This document shows, piece by piece, positions 15,998 to 24,349 of a DNA stretch of 59,122 nucleotides. Origin of the DNA: Clostridia bacterium (GTDB lineage: Bacteria > Bacillota > Clostridia > Oscillospirales > CAG-272); the NCBI GenBank assembly GCA_017961575.1, contig JAGCXA010000033.1, forward strand, positions 1 through 59,122. Direction: 5' to 3'. The number at the start of each line of letters is the position of its first letter. Positions within the stretch are counted from its first letter, which is position 1. A program made the translations under genes and the position numbers. Under the pieces are notes generated by a model. It was not told where the DNA came from. It ran no database searches and saw nothing but the letters and a program-made list of their open reading frames with translations.

Positions 15998-16963
15998 TTA
16001 TTCTTGGATCCGGATCTTCACGTCCCCGGTGTGCGTCGTCGCCTTGAACGCGCCGCCCGCCGGATCGTGCTCCGGCACTTTCACGTCTCCGGTGCGCGAC
16101 GAAACGGTGTAGAGTTTCCCGGTGCGGATCGTTCCCTCCACGTCGCCGGTATCGGTCTTGATCTCGTAGTTCGCCGCGTCGCAGCGGTCGAACTCGACGT
16201 CTCCCGTGTCGGTTTCGATCTTCGCGTCGCCCGTTCCGACGACACGCTTTAAGATCACGTCCCCGGTGTTGGTTTCGACCGTCAGAGCCGCGCACGAAAC
16301 GTCGGTCATCTTCACCTTTCCGGTGTCGCTCTCGACCGACAGATCGCCGCACGAAACGCCGTTCACCTTGATGTCTCCGGTGTCGGTCTCGATCCCGACG
16401 GCGCCGGGGGTCGAAGACGAGAAGACCACGTCCCCGGTGTCGGTCTCAATATTGACGGTCGCGGGAGAGCCGCCCGCAAGCGCCACGTCGCCGGTGTCGG
16501 TCTTGATCTTCACCGTGCCGAACGTGACCGTCTCGGGGACGTTCACGTCGCCGGTGTCGGTTTCCAGGTTCAAAGCGGCGTACTCCCCCGCGGGAAGATA
16601 GATCTTGATCTTCGGGGTCTTGGAAATGATCGTGATCCGATCGTACCACTTCCGCTGATCGGTCCCGTTGACCGTCAGGCGCCCGCTTTCAAGCGCGACG
16701 GTATGCGGCTGTTTTTCGTCCTCGTAACATTCGACCCGGGCTTCCCCGTCCTCGGCGACGAAAAACGTCACGTCGGCGGTCTGGACGTTGATCCCGACCT
16801 GCTCGACGGTTTCGGTGATCGGATAGGTCTTGGTCTCCATTTTCCCCGTGCCGATCCGTCCGGCGTCAAATCCGGTGACGGCGAACGCGACGAGCGTCAG
16901 TACCGCCCCCGCGATCACCAAAGCCAGCGCGATCCCGATGATGATTTTAAGCGACTTTGTCAT
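15998..16963 (-). CDS. DUF4097 beta-solenoid membrane-anchored protein
   Basis: An N-terminal membrane segment (IIIGIALALVIAGAVLTLVAFAV) anchors an extracytoplasmic domain. The domain is built from about ten repeats of the form (I/L)ETDTGDV, one per ~20 residues, which is the right-handed beta-helix pattern of DUF4097. The repeats are also visible at DNA level. It overlaps the DUF1700 gene by 17 bases and has an AAGGAGA site. The padR-DUF1700-DUF4097 order is a recurring envelope-stress-type operon in Bacillota; the ligand is unknown. Confidence 0.9.
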   Translation of the reverse strand: MTKSLKIIIGIALALVIAGAVLTLVAFAVTGFDAGRIGTGKMETKTYPITETVEQVGINVQTADVTFFVAEDGEARVECYEDEKQPHTVALESGRLTVNGTDQRKWYDRITIISKTPKIKIYLPAGEYAALNLETDTGDVNVPETVTFGTVKIKTDTGDVALAGGSPATVNIETDTGDVVFSSSTPGAVGIETDTGDIKVNGVSCGDLSVESDTGKVKMTDVSCAALTVETNTGDVILKRVVGTGDAKIETDTGDVEFDRCDAANYEIKTDTGDVEGTIRTGKLYTVSSRTGDVKVPEHDPAGGAFKATTHTGDVKIRIQE

Positions 16964-17546
16964 TGTTGTTCTCCTTCCGTTTCAACCAACCGAAAAGTTT
17001 GCGCAGGATCCACGCGATCCCGCGACCGAGCGCCTTCGTCACGGCGACCGCCCCGAAAAAGAGCAGGATCGCAAACCCGCCCGATACGAGCGCCACGCCG
17101 AGCGTGAGGAGCGCCGTCGTCAACTGCCCCGTGAAGAGCAGGACGAAGAAAGAGCCGACCCCGCCGACAGCCGCCGCCGCCAGCGACAGTTCGATCGCCC
17201 AGAGCGCGACGAAAAGCGAGAAGATCACCGACGCGACGGTGATGAAAACCGAGAGCAGGATCGGGAGCCAGACCGGAAACCCGAGCACGAGAAGAAGGAT
17301 CAGCCCGACCTTTCCGCCGTTTCCGCTCTTCGGGGGCGCCGACGCGACCGAGGGTCGGTCGGCAAGTATCTGCGCGACGATCCCGTCGACCGTCCCGACG
17401 CCCGCGACGGCTTCCTCCTCCGGGATCCCCTCTTCGATGCGGTCGTCGATCATCTCGCGGTAGAAGTTCACCCGCTCCTCGCGTTCCCCCCGCGGCAGGC
17501 GCGACAGCCCCCGCGAGAGCGCGGTGAGAAATTCTTTTTTCTTCAT
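16947..17546 (-). CDS. DUF1700 (HAAS-domain) membrane protein
   Basis: The N-terminal HAAS signaling domain (LTALSRGLSRLPRGEREERVNFYREMIDDRIEEG-like region, residues 5-40) is followed by four or five hydrophobic segments and a basic tail. Start 17546 has GGGAGG 9 bases upstream. ATGA overlap with padR makes them co-translated. HAAS proteins act between PadR-type regulators and membrane effectors; the exact role is not established. Confidence 0.88.
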   Translation of the reverse strand: MKKKEFLTALSRGLSRLPRGEREERVNFYREMIDDRIEEGIPEEEAVAGVGTVDGIVAQILADRPSVASAPPKSGNGGKVGLILLLVLGFPVWLPILLSVFITVASVIFSLFVALWAIELSLAAAAVGGVGSFFVLLFTGQLTTALLTLGVALVSGGFAILLFFGAVAVTKALGRGIAWILRKLFGWLKRKENNNDKVA

Positions 17547-17860
17547 TTTCCGTTTTCCTCCCTGATGACGAAACGGTACACCGTCATCATCTCTTTCCAT
17601 TCCTCCCGGAACTCGGCGAGCCGCGCCCGTCCCCTCTCGGTGATCCGGTAATACTTGCGGAGCCGTCCGTCGTGTTCCGCCGTCCGCACCGTCAGCATCC
17701 CCGCCGTTTCCAGGCGTTTCAGGATGGTATAGAGGGTCGATTCCGACATTTCAAGATACGGCTTCATCTCCTTGATGATCCGATAGCCGTAGGACTCGCC
17801 GTCCTGGATCGCGGCAAGCACGCACACGTCGAGCAGCCCGCGTTTCAGTTGAATATCCAT
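17543..17860 (-). CDS. PadR-family transcriptional regulator
   Basis: A 105-residue winged helix: LLDVCVLAAIQDGESYGYRIIKEM begins the domain, then STLYTILKRLETAGMLTV is the recognition helix and wing, then RLRKYYRITERGRARL. The length is that of the short PadR-s2 class lacking the long C-terminal helix bundle. It is first gene of its operon. An inverted repeat over its own -10 suggests autorepression. Confidence 0.95.
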   Translation of the reverse strand: MDIQLKRGLLDVCVLAAIQDGESYGYRIIKEMKPYLEMSESTLYTILKRLETAGMLTVRTAEHDGRLRKYYRITERGRARLAEFREEWKEMMTVYRFVIREENGK

Positions 17861-17871
17861 TCCATACCTCC

Positions 17872-17898
17872 CTTCGTGGAATACATCATATCACGAAG
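17872..17898. promoter_or_regulatory. Candidate PadR operator
   Basis: CTTCGTG (17872-17878) and CACGAAG (17892-17898) form a perfect 7-bp inverted repeat with 13 bases between. It covers the -10 and start of transcription of the padR operon. The position fits autoregulation; the sequence differs from the ATGT-N8-ACAT form common in this family. Confidence 0.5.
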
Positions 17899-17913
17899 TA
17901 TTGCGTTTGTCAA
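17885..17913 (-). promoter_or_regulatory. Sigma-A promoter of the padR operon
   Basis: TTGACA (17908-17913) and TATGAT (17885-17890) on the minus strand, 17-base spacer. Confidence 0.85.
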
Positions 17914-17966
17914 GAGGAAACCGAAAAAAAACGAAAAAAACGGCGGACGCTCGTTTTCCCCACGGG

Positions 17967-17994
17967 TTGATTGCTTTTTCCCTGTTTTTATGAT
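17967..17994 (+). promoter_or_regulatory. Sigma-A promoter of the hydrolase gene
   Basis: TTGATT (17967-17972) and TATGAT (17989-17994), 16-base spacer, about 40 bases before the start codon. Confidence 0.65.
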
Positions 17995-18035
17995 ATACTG
18001 ATGAAAACGAAAACTGGCGCCGGAGGATCGAAAAT

Positions 18036-18965
18036 ATGGGCTTCATCGCAAACAAATACCGCAAGCAGCTGCTCTGCCGCTACGACAAGGACGGGTACAC
18101 GCCCTACCTTTCGGCGTCGGATTTTCCGGGACTGACCGTTGACGCGGGGTCGTTCGTCAACTCCGCCGGGGTCGAGGTCGCGTTCTTCCGCTACCGCTAC
18201 GGGGACTACGATCCCGAAAAACTCGTCGTCTTCTGCCACGGTCTCGGCGCCGGACACACGGCGTATCTTGCCGAGATCGAATACCTCTGCCACAACGGTT
18301 TGCAGGTGCTGACCCTCGACTACACCGGGTGCGACAAGTCGGGGGGCGACGGGATGCTCTCGGTCAACCGTCCGAGCCGGGACGTCCTCGAACTGCTCGA
18401 CTTTATGAAGCCGACCGAAGAGGTGAGCGTCGTCGGACATTCGCTCGGCGGCTATACCGCGCTGAACGTGATCCGGATGTGCGATCCGATCAAACGCGCG
18501 GTGATCCTCTCGGGCTTCCTTCAATCGAGGAAGATGCTCGGGCAGTTCATCAAGAGCCGCTTGGTCAACGCGATCGTCGACCGCGCCGAAAGGAAGTGCG
18601 ACCCCGAGATCGCGCGCGCCGACAACGCCGCGTATCTGAAAAGCACGACCGACCGCCTGCTCTTCATCGCCTCAACGGACGATCCGACGGTTCCCTACTC
18701 GATCGGCGCCGGGCTGGCGCAGACGCTCGGCAACGACAACCTCTCGTTTCTGACCGTCGAGAACAAAAAACACAACCCGAACTACACCCCCGAGGCCCTC
18801 GCCTTTATGCAGGAGTCGTTCGGGACCTTCAACCGGCTCGTCGCCGAGGGCAAACTCCAAACCCTCGAAGAAAAGCGGGCGTTCTTTTCCGACAGACCCG
18901 CGTCGAAAATGACGGTGCAGGACGACGCCGTGATGGGCGAGGTCGTGCGGTTCATAAAAGGGTAA
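18036..18965 (+). CDS. Alpha/beta hydrolase
   Basis: A soluble 309-residue hydrolase. LVVFCHGLGAGH is the oxyanion strand, GHSLGGYT the nucleophile elbow (Ser near residue 136), FIASTDDPTVP the acid region and KKHNPNYT the probable catalytic His. No signal peptide. The substrate cannot be told; the family includes esterases and acyl-CoA hydrolases. Start has GGAGG 10 bases upstream. Monocistronic. Confidence 0.88.
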   Translation: MGFIANKYRKQLLCRYDKDGYTPYLSASDFPGLTVDAGSFVNSAGVEVAFFRYRYGDYDPEKLVVFCHGLGAGHTAYLAEIEYLCHNGLQVLTLDYTGCDKSGGDGMLSVNRPSRDVLELLDFMKPTEEVSVVGHSLGGYTALNVIRMCDPIKRAVILSGFLQSRKMLGQFIKSRLVNAIVDRAERKCDPEIARADNAAYLKSTTDRLLFIASTDDPTVPYSIGAGLAQTLGNDNLSFLTVENKKHNPNYTPEALAFMQESFGTFNRLVAEGKLQTLEEKRAFFSDRPASKMTVQDDAVMGEVVRFIKG

Positions 18966-18977
18966 AAAGAAAAAAAA

Positions 18978-19015
18978 CCGGGTGGCTCGCCGAAAGACGA
19001 GCCACCCGGCTTTTT
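18978..19015 (+). terminator. Intrinsic terminator of the hydrolase gene
   Basis: A 12-bp stem (18978-18989 with 18998-19009) with an 8-base loop, T-run after and A-run before, so it may also stop guaA read-through. Confidence 0.9.
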
Positions 19016-19021
19016 AGTTTA

Positions 19022-19192
19022 GAGTTATGATTTCGCCTCCGGCGAAAGTTATGGGTTCGGCTTGCGCCGAACGTTATGATATGATCGCCGGTTACTTCCA
19101 ACGTGCCGTCAGGCACTCATAACTGCGCGAAGCGCACCATAACTCATAACTCGCCGGAGGCGATCATAACTGCAAAACGCGTTGCGTTTTGC
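19022..19192. repeat. Hairpin array C (TCATAACT-type spacers)
   Basis: Six palindromes: TTTCGCC-tcc (19031-19047), GTTCGGC-ttgc (19055-19072), GTGCC-gtca (19103-19116), GCGC-gaa (19125-19135), CGCC-gga (19152-19162) and GCAAAACGC-gtt (19172-19192). Spacers are GTTATGA-type on the left and TCATAACT-type on the right. The 30-base centre (19073-19102) differs from that of array B at a single position. The last palindrome abuts the guaA stop codon. Confidence 0.8.
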
Positions 19193-20173
19193 TTATTCCC
19201 ACTCGATCGTAGCGACCGGCTTCGGCGAAAGATCGTACAGCACGCGGTTCACGCCCTTGACTTCGGCGAGGATCCGGTCGACGATGTGTTTCAGGAGCGG
19301 GTAGGGGATTTCCTCGATGGTGGCGCTGGTCGCGTCGACCGAGTTGACCGCACGGATGATGACCGGCCATGCCCAGGTGCGCTTGTTGTCCTTGATCCCG
19401 GTGGAGCGGTAGTCGGGAACGGTGGTGAAGTACTGCCACACCTTGCCGGCGAGCCCGTTCTTCTCGAACTCCTCGCGGAGGATGGCGTCGGATTCGCGCA
19501 CCGCTTCGAGGCGGTCGCGGGTGATGGCGCCGGTGCAGCGCACGCCGAGTCCGGGACCCGGGAAGGGCTGACGGTTGACCATCCCGTCGGGAAGCCCCAG
19601 TTCCTTGCCCACGCAGCGCACTTCGTCCTTGTAGAGGAACTTGACGGGTTCGACGAGCTCGAATTGCAGATCGGCGGGAAGTCCGCCGACGTTGTGATGC
19701 GCCTTCACGCCGTCGCTTTCGAGGATGTCGGGGTAGATGGTTCCCTGTCCGAGATACTTGATCCCCTCCTGCTTTCTCGCCTCTTCCTCGAAGACGCGGA
19801 TGAACTCGGCGCCGATGATCTTGCGCTTCTGTTCGGGATCGCTGACGCCCGCCAGTTTATCGAGGAAGCGGTCGACGGCGTCGACGTAGACGAGGTTGGC
19901 GTTGAGCTGATCGCGGAAAACGCGGACCACCTGCTCGGGTTCGCCCTTACGGAGCAGACCGTGGTTGACGTGCACGCAGACGAGGTTCCGTCCGATCGCG
20001 CGGATCAGGAGCGCGGCGCAAACCGAGGAATCGACCCCGCCGGACAGGGCGAGCAGACACTTCCCGTCCCCGATCTGTTCTTTGAGTGCGGCGACCTGTT
20101 CGTCGATAAACGCCTTGGCGAGTTCGGGGGTGTTGATGCGTTTCATGGTTGCGGGACGGACGTTGTTCTGCAT
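19193..20173 (-). CDS. guaA: GMP synthase ATP-pyrophosphatase subunit (no glutaminase domain)
   Basis: Amidates XMP to GMP. The ~326 residues contain the N-type ATP pyrophosphatase domain (LSGGVDSS at residues 43-50, HVNHGLLRKGE) and the C-terminal dimerisation domain (RQPFPGPGLGVR, ending KPVATIEWE). The class I glutamine amidotransferase domain normally fused at the N-terminus is absent. The start at 20173 has GGAGG 8 bases upstream; the longer in-frame reading (to 20347) is not glutaminase-like. This matches archaeal GuaAb; a separate GuaAa or free ammonia would be needed. Confidence 0.94.
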   Translation of the reverse strand: MQNNVRPATMKRINTPELAKAFIDEQVAALKEQIGDGKCLLALSGGVDSSVCAALLIRAIGRNLVCVHVNHGLLRKGEPEQVVRVFRDQLNANLVYVDAVDRFLDKLAGVSDPEQKRKIIGAEFIRVFEEEARKQEGIKYLGQGTIYPDILESDGVKAHHNVGGLPADLQFELVEPVKFLYKDEVRCVGKELGLPDGMVNRQPFPGPGLGVRCTGAITRDRLEAVRESDAILREEFEKNGLAGKVWQYFTTVPDYRSTGIKDNKRTWAWPVIIRAVNSVDATSATIEEIPYPLLKHIVDRILAEVKGVNRVLYDLSPKPVATIEWE

Positions 20174-20208
20174 GGGCTGTTCCTCCAATATTATTGATCT
20201 CGGGACCG

Positions 20209-20243
20209 AAAAAAGGCGGGGCGGAACCAAGCCGGGTTCCGCC
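20209..20243 (-). promoter_or_regulatory. guaA: Attenuator-like terminator in the guaA leader
   Basis: Between promoter and start codon, a 9-bp stem (20235-20243 with 20220-20228) can extend through a bulge to a T6 tract (complement of 20209-20214). It would end transcription before guaA. Upstream leader is only about 35 bases, too short for a purine aptamer. A CCGGG word upstream could pair with the CCCGG in the stem as an antiterminator. Confidence 0.55.
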
Positions 20244-20284
20244 GCATATCCTTGTTTCGGGAGCCCCGGAAAAAAGATGGGATT

Positions 20285-20313
20285 ATTATACATCATCCGA
20301 CGGGAAAATGCAA
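20285..20313 (-). promoter_or_regulatory. guaA: Sigma-A promoter of guaA
   Basis: TTGCAT (20308-20313) and TATAAT (20285-20290) on the minus strand, 17-base spacer; leader about 105 bases. Confidence 0.82.
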
Positions 20314-20363
20314 GAGGTTGGGCGAAGATTTTACTTTTTTTTGACAAGGGGGAAAAACCGAAA

Positions 20364-20927
20364 ATGCTCGTGATCCGACCCTATCGCCGCGAACGCGCGG
20401 TGCAGTACGCCGAACGCTGGGCGACGATGCGGAATCCGATCTTCTACGACTTCACCGAGGTCGGCGGAAACTGCACCAACTTCGTCAGCCAGGCGCTCTA
20501 CGCCGGCTCGTGCGTGATGAACTACACGCCGGTTTTCGGTTGGTACTACGTCACCCCGAACGAGCGCACCGCGTCCTGGACCGGCGTCGATTATCTTTAC
20601 CGTTTTCTCACCGGGAACCGGGGGCTCGGTCCCTTCGGGGAGGAGGTCGCGGAAGATCGGCTCGAACCCGGCGACGTCGTGCAGATCGGGCGCGACGGAG
20701 AGGGATTTTTTCACTCGATGCTGTCGGTCGGGCGGGACGAAGACGAAACGCCCTTGGTCGCGGCGCAGTCGCTCGACGTGTACGGCAAGCGGCTCGACGA
20801 TTACGACTACGATTTCGTGCGCTTCATCCATATCCTCGGCGTACGCGCGATGGGAGAGGGCGGGGACGGATGCTTCGAAAACGTCTACGAAGGGATCTCG
20901 ATCCAACCGACCGACGATCCTACATAG
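20364..20927 (+). CDS. Amidase_6-type putative amidase
   Basis: A 187-residue protein with the Amidase_6 pattern: AVQYAERWATMRNPIFYDF, then GGNCTNFVSQALYAG with the catalytic cysteine near residue 37, then W-rich strands and a later HSM histidine. Related clostridial proteins act on peptidoglycan or small amides; no signal peptide is seen here, so it may be cytosolic. The start at 20364 is preceded by AAGGGGG. Its 3' end overlaps the convergent ABC-F gene by 8 bases. Confidence 0.88.
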   Translation: MLVIRPYRRERAVQYAERWATMRNPIFYDFTEVGGNCTNFVSQALYAGSCVMNYTPVFGWYYVTPNERTASWTGVDYLYRFLTGNRGLGPFGEEVAEDRLEPGDVVQIGRDGEGFFHSMLSVGRDEDETPLVAAQSLDVYGKRLDDYDYDFVRFIHILGVRAMGEGGDGCFENVYEGISIQPTDDPT

Positions 20928-22836
20928 TCAGCTCGTAAAGACCGAGCAGTTCTTCTTCGAGTTCCGCCTTCCGGTTTTCGATCTCGCCCGCCCGCACGTA
21001 GTCGCGCGACGCGGTGGTATAGAGTTCGTTTTCGAGCGCGGCGAGTTCGCTTTCGATCTCGGGGATGCGCTTTTCCGCCCTCTCGCGGCGCTTGGCTTCG
21101 GCGCGCGCCTCGGCGGCGGCGCGGCGATTCGCTTCAAACAGTTCCTTCTGCCGGCTGACGGGGGCGGGGGGCGGCGCCTCGGTCTTCCCTTCCCGCGCCT
21201 CGTCGCGCAGGCGGAGATATGCGGCGTAGGCGGACGGGGCGTCCGCGACCGGGTATTCGACGATCCCGCCGTCCGACGCGCCGTCGAGTTCAATGATCCG
21301 CGTCGCGACGCGGTCGATGAAATAGCGGTCGTGCGACACGGCGACGACGGTGCCGTCAAACGCCGCGACCGCCGCTTCGAGCGCCTCGCGCGAGCCGATG
21401 TCAAGATGGTTGGTCGGTTCGTCGAGGATCAGAAGACTCACCGGTTTCAGCATCAGTTTGGCGAGCGTCAGACGGGCGCGTTCACCGCCCGAGAGCGATC
21501 CCACCGACTTGAACACGTCCTCCCCCGAAAAGAGGAAGAGCGCGAGGGTCGAGCGGATCTCGCCGTCGGTTTTCCCGGGATAGGCGGCGCGCAGTTCGTC
21601 GAAGACGGTGTTCCCGTCCGAAAGGTCACGGTTCTCCTGATCGTAATAGCCGTAGGTGATCCGTTCGCCGAACGCGATCCTGCCGCCCTTGGGGACGAGC
21701 CCGCCGCGGATCAGTTTCAGCAGGGTGGATTTGCCGCATCCGTTGTCGCCGAGGAGCAATACCCGTTCCCCGCGCCTGACCGAGAAGGTGACGTGCGAGA
21801 GCAGAGGCGTCCCGGTATAGGAGAAGGACAGATCCTTCACCGACAAAACGTCGTTCGCGATCCCGCCGTCGGACGAAAACGACATCGAAACGTTCCGTCC
21901 CGCCTTCGGGACGCGCTCGACCTTTTCCATCCGTTCGAGTTGCTTTTCCTTGGCGCGGATGGTGACGAAGTTATGTTCCTGACCGCACCGCCTCTGAAAG
22001 TCGATGTTCGCCCGGATGCGCGCGATCTCCTTCTGCTGCTCTTTGTAGCGGTGTTCCTGCGACTCGGCGTCCCTCTCCCGCTGTTCCTTCGCCTCGGTAT
22101 AGCCGCCGCGGTAGAGCGTCGCGCGCCGCCGCTCGACGAGCAGGGTCCGGTTCGTGACCCGATCGAGGAAGTAACGGTCGTGGGAGATCACGAGGACGGT
22201 TTTCCGGTAAGAGGACAAAAACTCTTCCAGCCACGTCAGGGCGGAAATATCGAGGTGGTTGGTCGGCTCGTCGAGCATCAGGACGTCGGGCTCCTGCGCG
22301 AGCAGGCGCGCCAAAGCGATCCTGGTGTGCTGTCCGCCCGAGAGCGTCGCGACGCTCGCCCCGATCTGCTCCTCGGTAAAGCCGAGCCGGAGCAGGGTGC
22401 TCCGACAGCGGGCGCGGTATTCCAGCCCGCCCTCCGCGGCGTACCGGCGGTGTAGCGCGTCGAGTTTCGCCCCGGCGGAGACCGCCTCGGACGGGGACAG
22501 CCCGCCGATCTCTTTTTCGATACGGGCGATCTCGGCTTCGAGTTCCAGAAGATGCGGGAATCCCGCGATCATATAGTCGAGGACCGACGTCTCTCCGAGC
22601 GCGGAGAGATCGACGTTCTGTTCAAGCAGTCCGATCGTTTTGCCGCGCAGGAGCGTGACGCTCCCGGCGTCGGGGGCGTACCGCCCGACAAGCAAACGGA
22701 AAAGGGAGGTCTTTCCGGCGCCGTTGACGCCGATGACCCCCACCCGTTCGCCTTCGTTTATCCCGAAGGTCACGTTCTCCAATATCGGCGTCGCGCCGAA
22801 GGAGAGACACAGCCCCGAGACGCTGAGTACCGTCAT
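20920..22836 (-). CDS. ABC-F family ATPase (translation factor type)
   Basis: Two ABC domains in one soluble 638-residue chain with no membrane segment. Walker A copies are GVNGAGKTS and GDNGCGKST; signatures LSGGQHTRIALA and LSGGERARLTLA; both followed by LDEPTNHLD. A linker and a C-terminal helical hairpin (KELFEANRRAAAEARAEA, then ELEEELLGLYEL) are as in Uup/YdiF-type factors that act in the ribosomal E-site. No sign of an antibiotic-resistance subtype can be claimed. ATG overlaps the rluD stop (ATGA). Confidence 0.95.
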   Translation of the reverse strand: MTVLSVSGLCLSFGATPILENVTFGINEGERVGVIGVNGAGKTSLFRLLVGRYAPDAGSVTLLRGKTIGLLEQNVDLSALGETSVLDYMIAGFPHLLELEAEIARIEKEIGGLSPSEAVSAGAKLDALHRRYAAEGGLEYRARCRSTLLRLGFTEEQIGASVATLSGGQHTRIALARLLAQEPDVLMLDEPTNHLDISALTWLEEFLSSYRKTVLVISHDRYFLDRVTNRTLLVERRRATLYRGGYTEAKEQRERDAESQEHRYKEQQKEIARIRANIDFQRRCGQEHNFVTIRAKEKQLERMEKVERVPKAGRNVSMSFSSDGGIANDVLSVKDLSFSYTGTPLLSHVTFSVRRGERVLLLGDNGCGKSTLLKLIRGGLVPKGGRIAFGERITYGYYDQENRDLSDGNTVFDELRAAYPGKTDGEIRSTLALFLFSGEDVFKSVGSLSGGERARLTLAKLMLKPVSLLILDEPTNHLDIGSREALEAAVAAFDGTVVAVSHDRYFIDRVATRIIELDGASDGGIVEYPVADAPSAYAAYLRLRDEAREGKTEAPPPAPVSRQKELFEANRRAAAEARAEAKRRERAEKRIPEIESELAALENELYTTASRDYVRAGEIENRKAELEEELLGLYELTM

Positions 22837-23807
22837 ACGTTCCCTCCGTCGCCGTACTGTCCCCGCTCCCGGCGCAAAAGATCGAGCAGCGCCGTGAAAT
22901 CCGGCGGAAGAGGACGGGAAAAGGTCATCTCCTCCCCGGTCGCGGGATGCACGAAGGTCAGGCGCGCGGCGAAGAGACACTGCCCGTCGAACAGGTTTGC
23001 GTGCCGCTTCTCAAACGCGGTCTTTCCCCCGCCGTACACCGTATCGCCGAGCAGCGGATGCCCCGTCGCCGAAAGATGCACGCGGATCTGATGCGTCCGC
23101 CCGGTTTCGAGCCGCAGGATCAGATAGGTCACGTCGCCGAAACGCTCGGCGACGGTATAATGCGTGACGGCGGGGCGCGACGTATGCCCGTCGCGGATCA
23201 CCGCCATTTTCTTGCGGTCGGAGGGGTTCCGCCCGATCGGCAGGTCGATCGTCCCGGAATCCGACGAAAAGCCGCCCTGCACCAGCGCGTGGTACTCGCG
23301 CGTGATGTGATGCCCTTCGAGTTCGGCGGAAAGGCGGCGGTGCGTTTCGTCGTTTTTCGCCACGACGAGAAGCCCGCTCGTCTGCTTGTCGATCCGATGG
23401 ACGATCCCGGGGCGGAGCGCCCCGTTGATCCCCGACAGTTGCCCGCTGCAATGATGGAGCAGCGCGTTGACGAGCGTCCCCGACGGGTTGCCCGGCGCGG
23501 GATGCACCACCATCCCCGACGGCTTGTTGACGACCAGCAGATCCCCGTCCTCGTACACGACGTCGAGCGGAATATCCTCCGGCTGCGCGTCGATCGGTTC
23601 GGGATCGGGGAGCGCGTATTCGACGAGATCCCCCGGGGTCATCCGGAGTTTCTTGTCGGCGGGCTTCCCGTTGACCGAAACCTCGCCGCGCTCGATCAGT
23701 TTCGCCGCGGCGGAACGCGAAAGAGCGGGAGACTCGTCCCCGTCCTCCCGCGAAAGATATACGTCGAGCCGCAATCCGGCTTCTTCCTCCCCGACCCGGC
23801 GGATCAT
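22833..23807 (-). CDS. rluD: Large-subunit rRNA pseudouridine synthase, RluD type
   Basis: Residues 1-75 form an S4 RNA-binding domain. The catalytic domain has HRIDKQTSGLLVVAKND with the active Asp, plus GRNPSDRKKM and ETGRTHQIRVH. Its 324 residues match RluD/YlyB. In Bacillus the equivalent gene also follows lspA. It overlaps lspA by four bases. Confidence 0.94.
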   Translation of the reverse strand: MIRRVGEEEAGLRLDVYLSREDGDESPALSRSAAAKLIERGEVSVNGKPADKKLRMTPGDLVEYALPDPEPIDAQPEDIPLDVVYEDGDLLVVNKPSGMVVHPAPGNPSGTLVNALLHHCSGQLSGINGALRPGIVHRIDKQTSGLLVVAKNDETHRRLSAELEGHHITREYHALVQGGFSSDSGTIDLPIGRNPSDRKKMAVIRDGHTSRPAVTHYTVAERFGDVTYLILRLETGRTHQIRVHLSATGHPLLGDTVYGGGKTAFEKRHANLFDGQCLFAARLTFVHPATGEEMTFSRPLPPDFTALLDLLRRERGQYGDGGNV

Positions 23808-24328
23808 TCCTTCGTCTCCCGGTCGGGGGTTTCCCCGTTTTGTTCGTTCCGCGCCTTCCGTTCCCGCACGGTGTCGGCGATCAGCCAGATCACGAGCAAC
23901 GCCGCGCCGACGACGACGAAGCAGTCGGCGAGGTTGAAGACCGGGAACTCGAAGAGATAAAACTCGATGAAATCGACGACGTACCCGCGGAAGGTGCGGT
24001 CGATCATATTCCCGACCCCGCCCGAAAGGATCAGCGAGAGCGAGAGGAAGAGCGAGAGCGGCGGATCGCGCCGGATCAGATAGATCACGATCACGACGAT
24101 GGCGAGGGCGGAAAAGAGCATGAACACCCAGCGGTGGTTTTCAAGCATTCCCCACGCCGCGCCGCGGTTCTCCACGTAGGAAAAACGGAGAACCCCCCGA
24201 ACGAACGGGACCGGGTCCTCCCCTTGCAAACGCGAGACGGCGAGCAGTTTCGTGAGGTAATCGGCGAGCACGCCGAGGACGACCGCGCCGAGCGAAAGCA
24301 GACGCTTGAACCATTTATTATTCTTCAT
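23804..24328 (-). CDS. lspA: Lipoprotein signal peptidase (signal peptidase II)
   Basis: Cleaves prolipoproteins before the lipidated cysteine. Four membrane segments and both aspartate motifs are present: NMIDRTFRGYVVDFI and VFNLADCFVV. The conserved NRGAAWG is also present. C-terminus is charged and longer than usual (RKARNEQNGETPDRETKE). Start has AAGGAGA upstream. 174 residues. Confidence 0.96.
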   Translation of the reverse strand: MKNNKWFKRLLSLGAVVLGVLADYLTKLLAVSRLQGEDPVPFVRGVLRFSYVENRGAAWGMLENHRWVFMLFSALAIVVIVIYLIRRDPPLSLFLSLSLILSGGVGNMIDRTFRGYVVDFIEFYLFEFPVFNLADCFVVVGAALLVIWLIADTVRERKARNEQNGETPDRETKE

Positions 24329-24349
24329 CCGGCGCGAAATCTCCTTTCG

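Noticed and set aside
20173-20278. Guanine or PRPP riboswitch in the guaA leader
   Set aside because: Only about 35 bases precede the terminator stem, too short for the known aptamers, and no conserved core was seen.
20338-20345. TTGACA just before the amidase gene as a -35 element
   Set aside because: It lies about 25 bases from the start codon with no room for a -10 and a leader.
20920-22836. ABC-F protein as an antibiotic-resistance determinant
   Set aside because: It sits inside a conserved housekeeping operon and nothing visible distinguishes it from non-resistance members.
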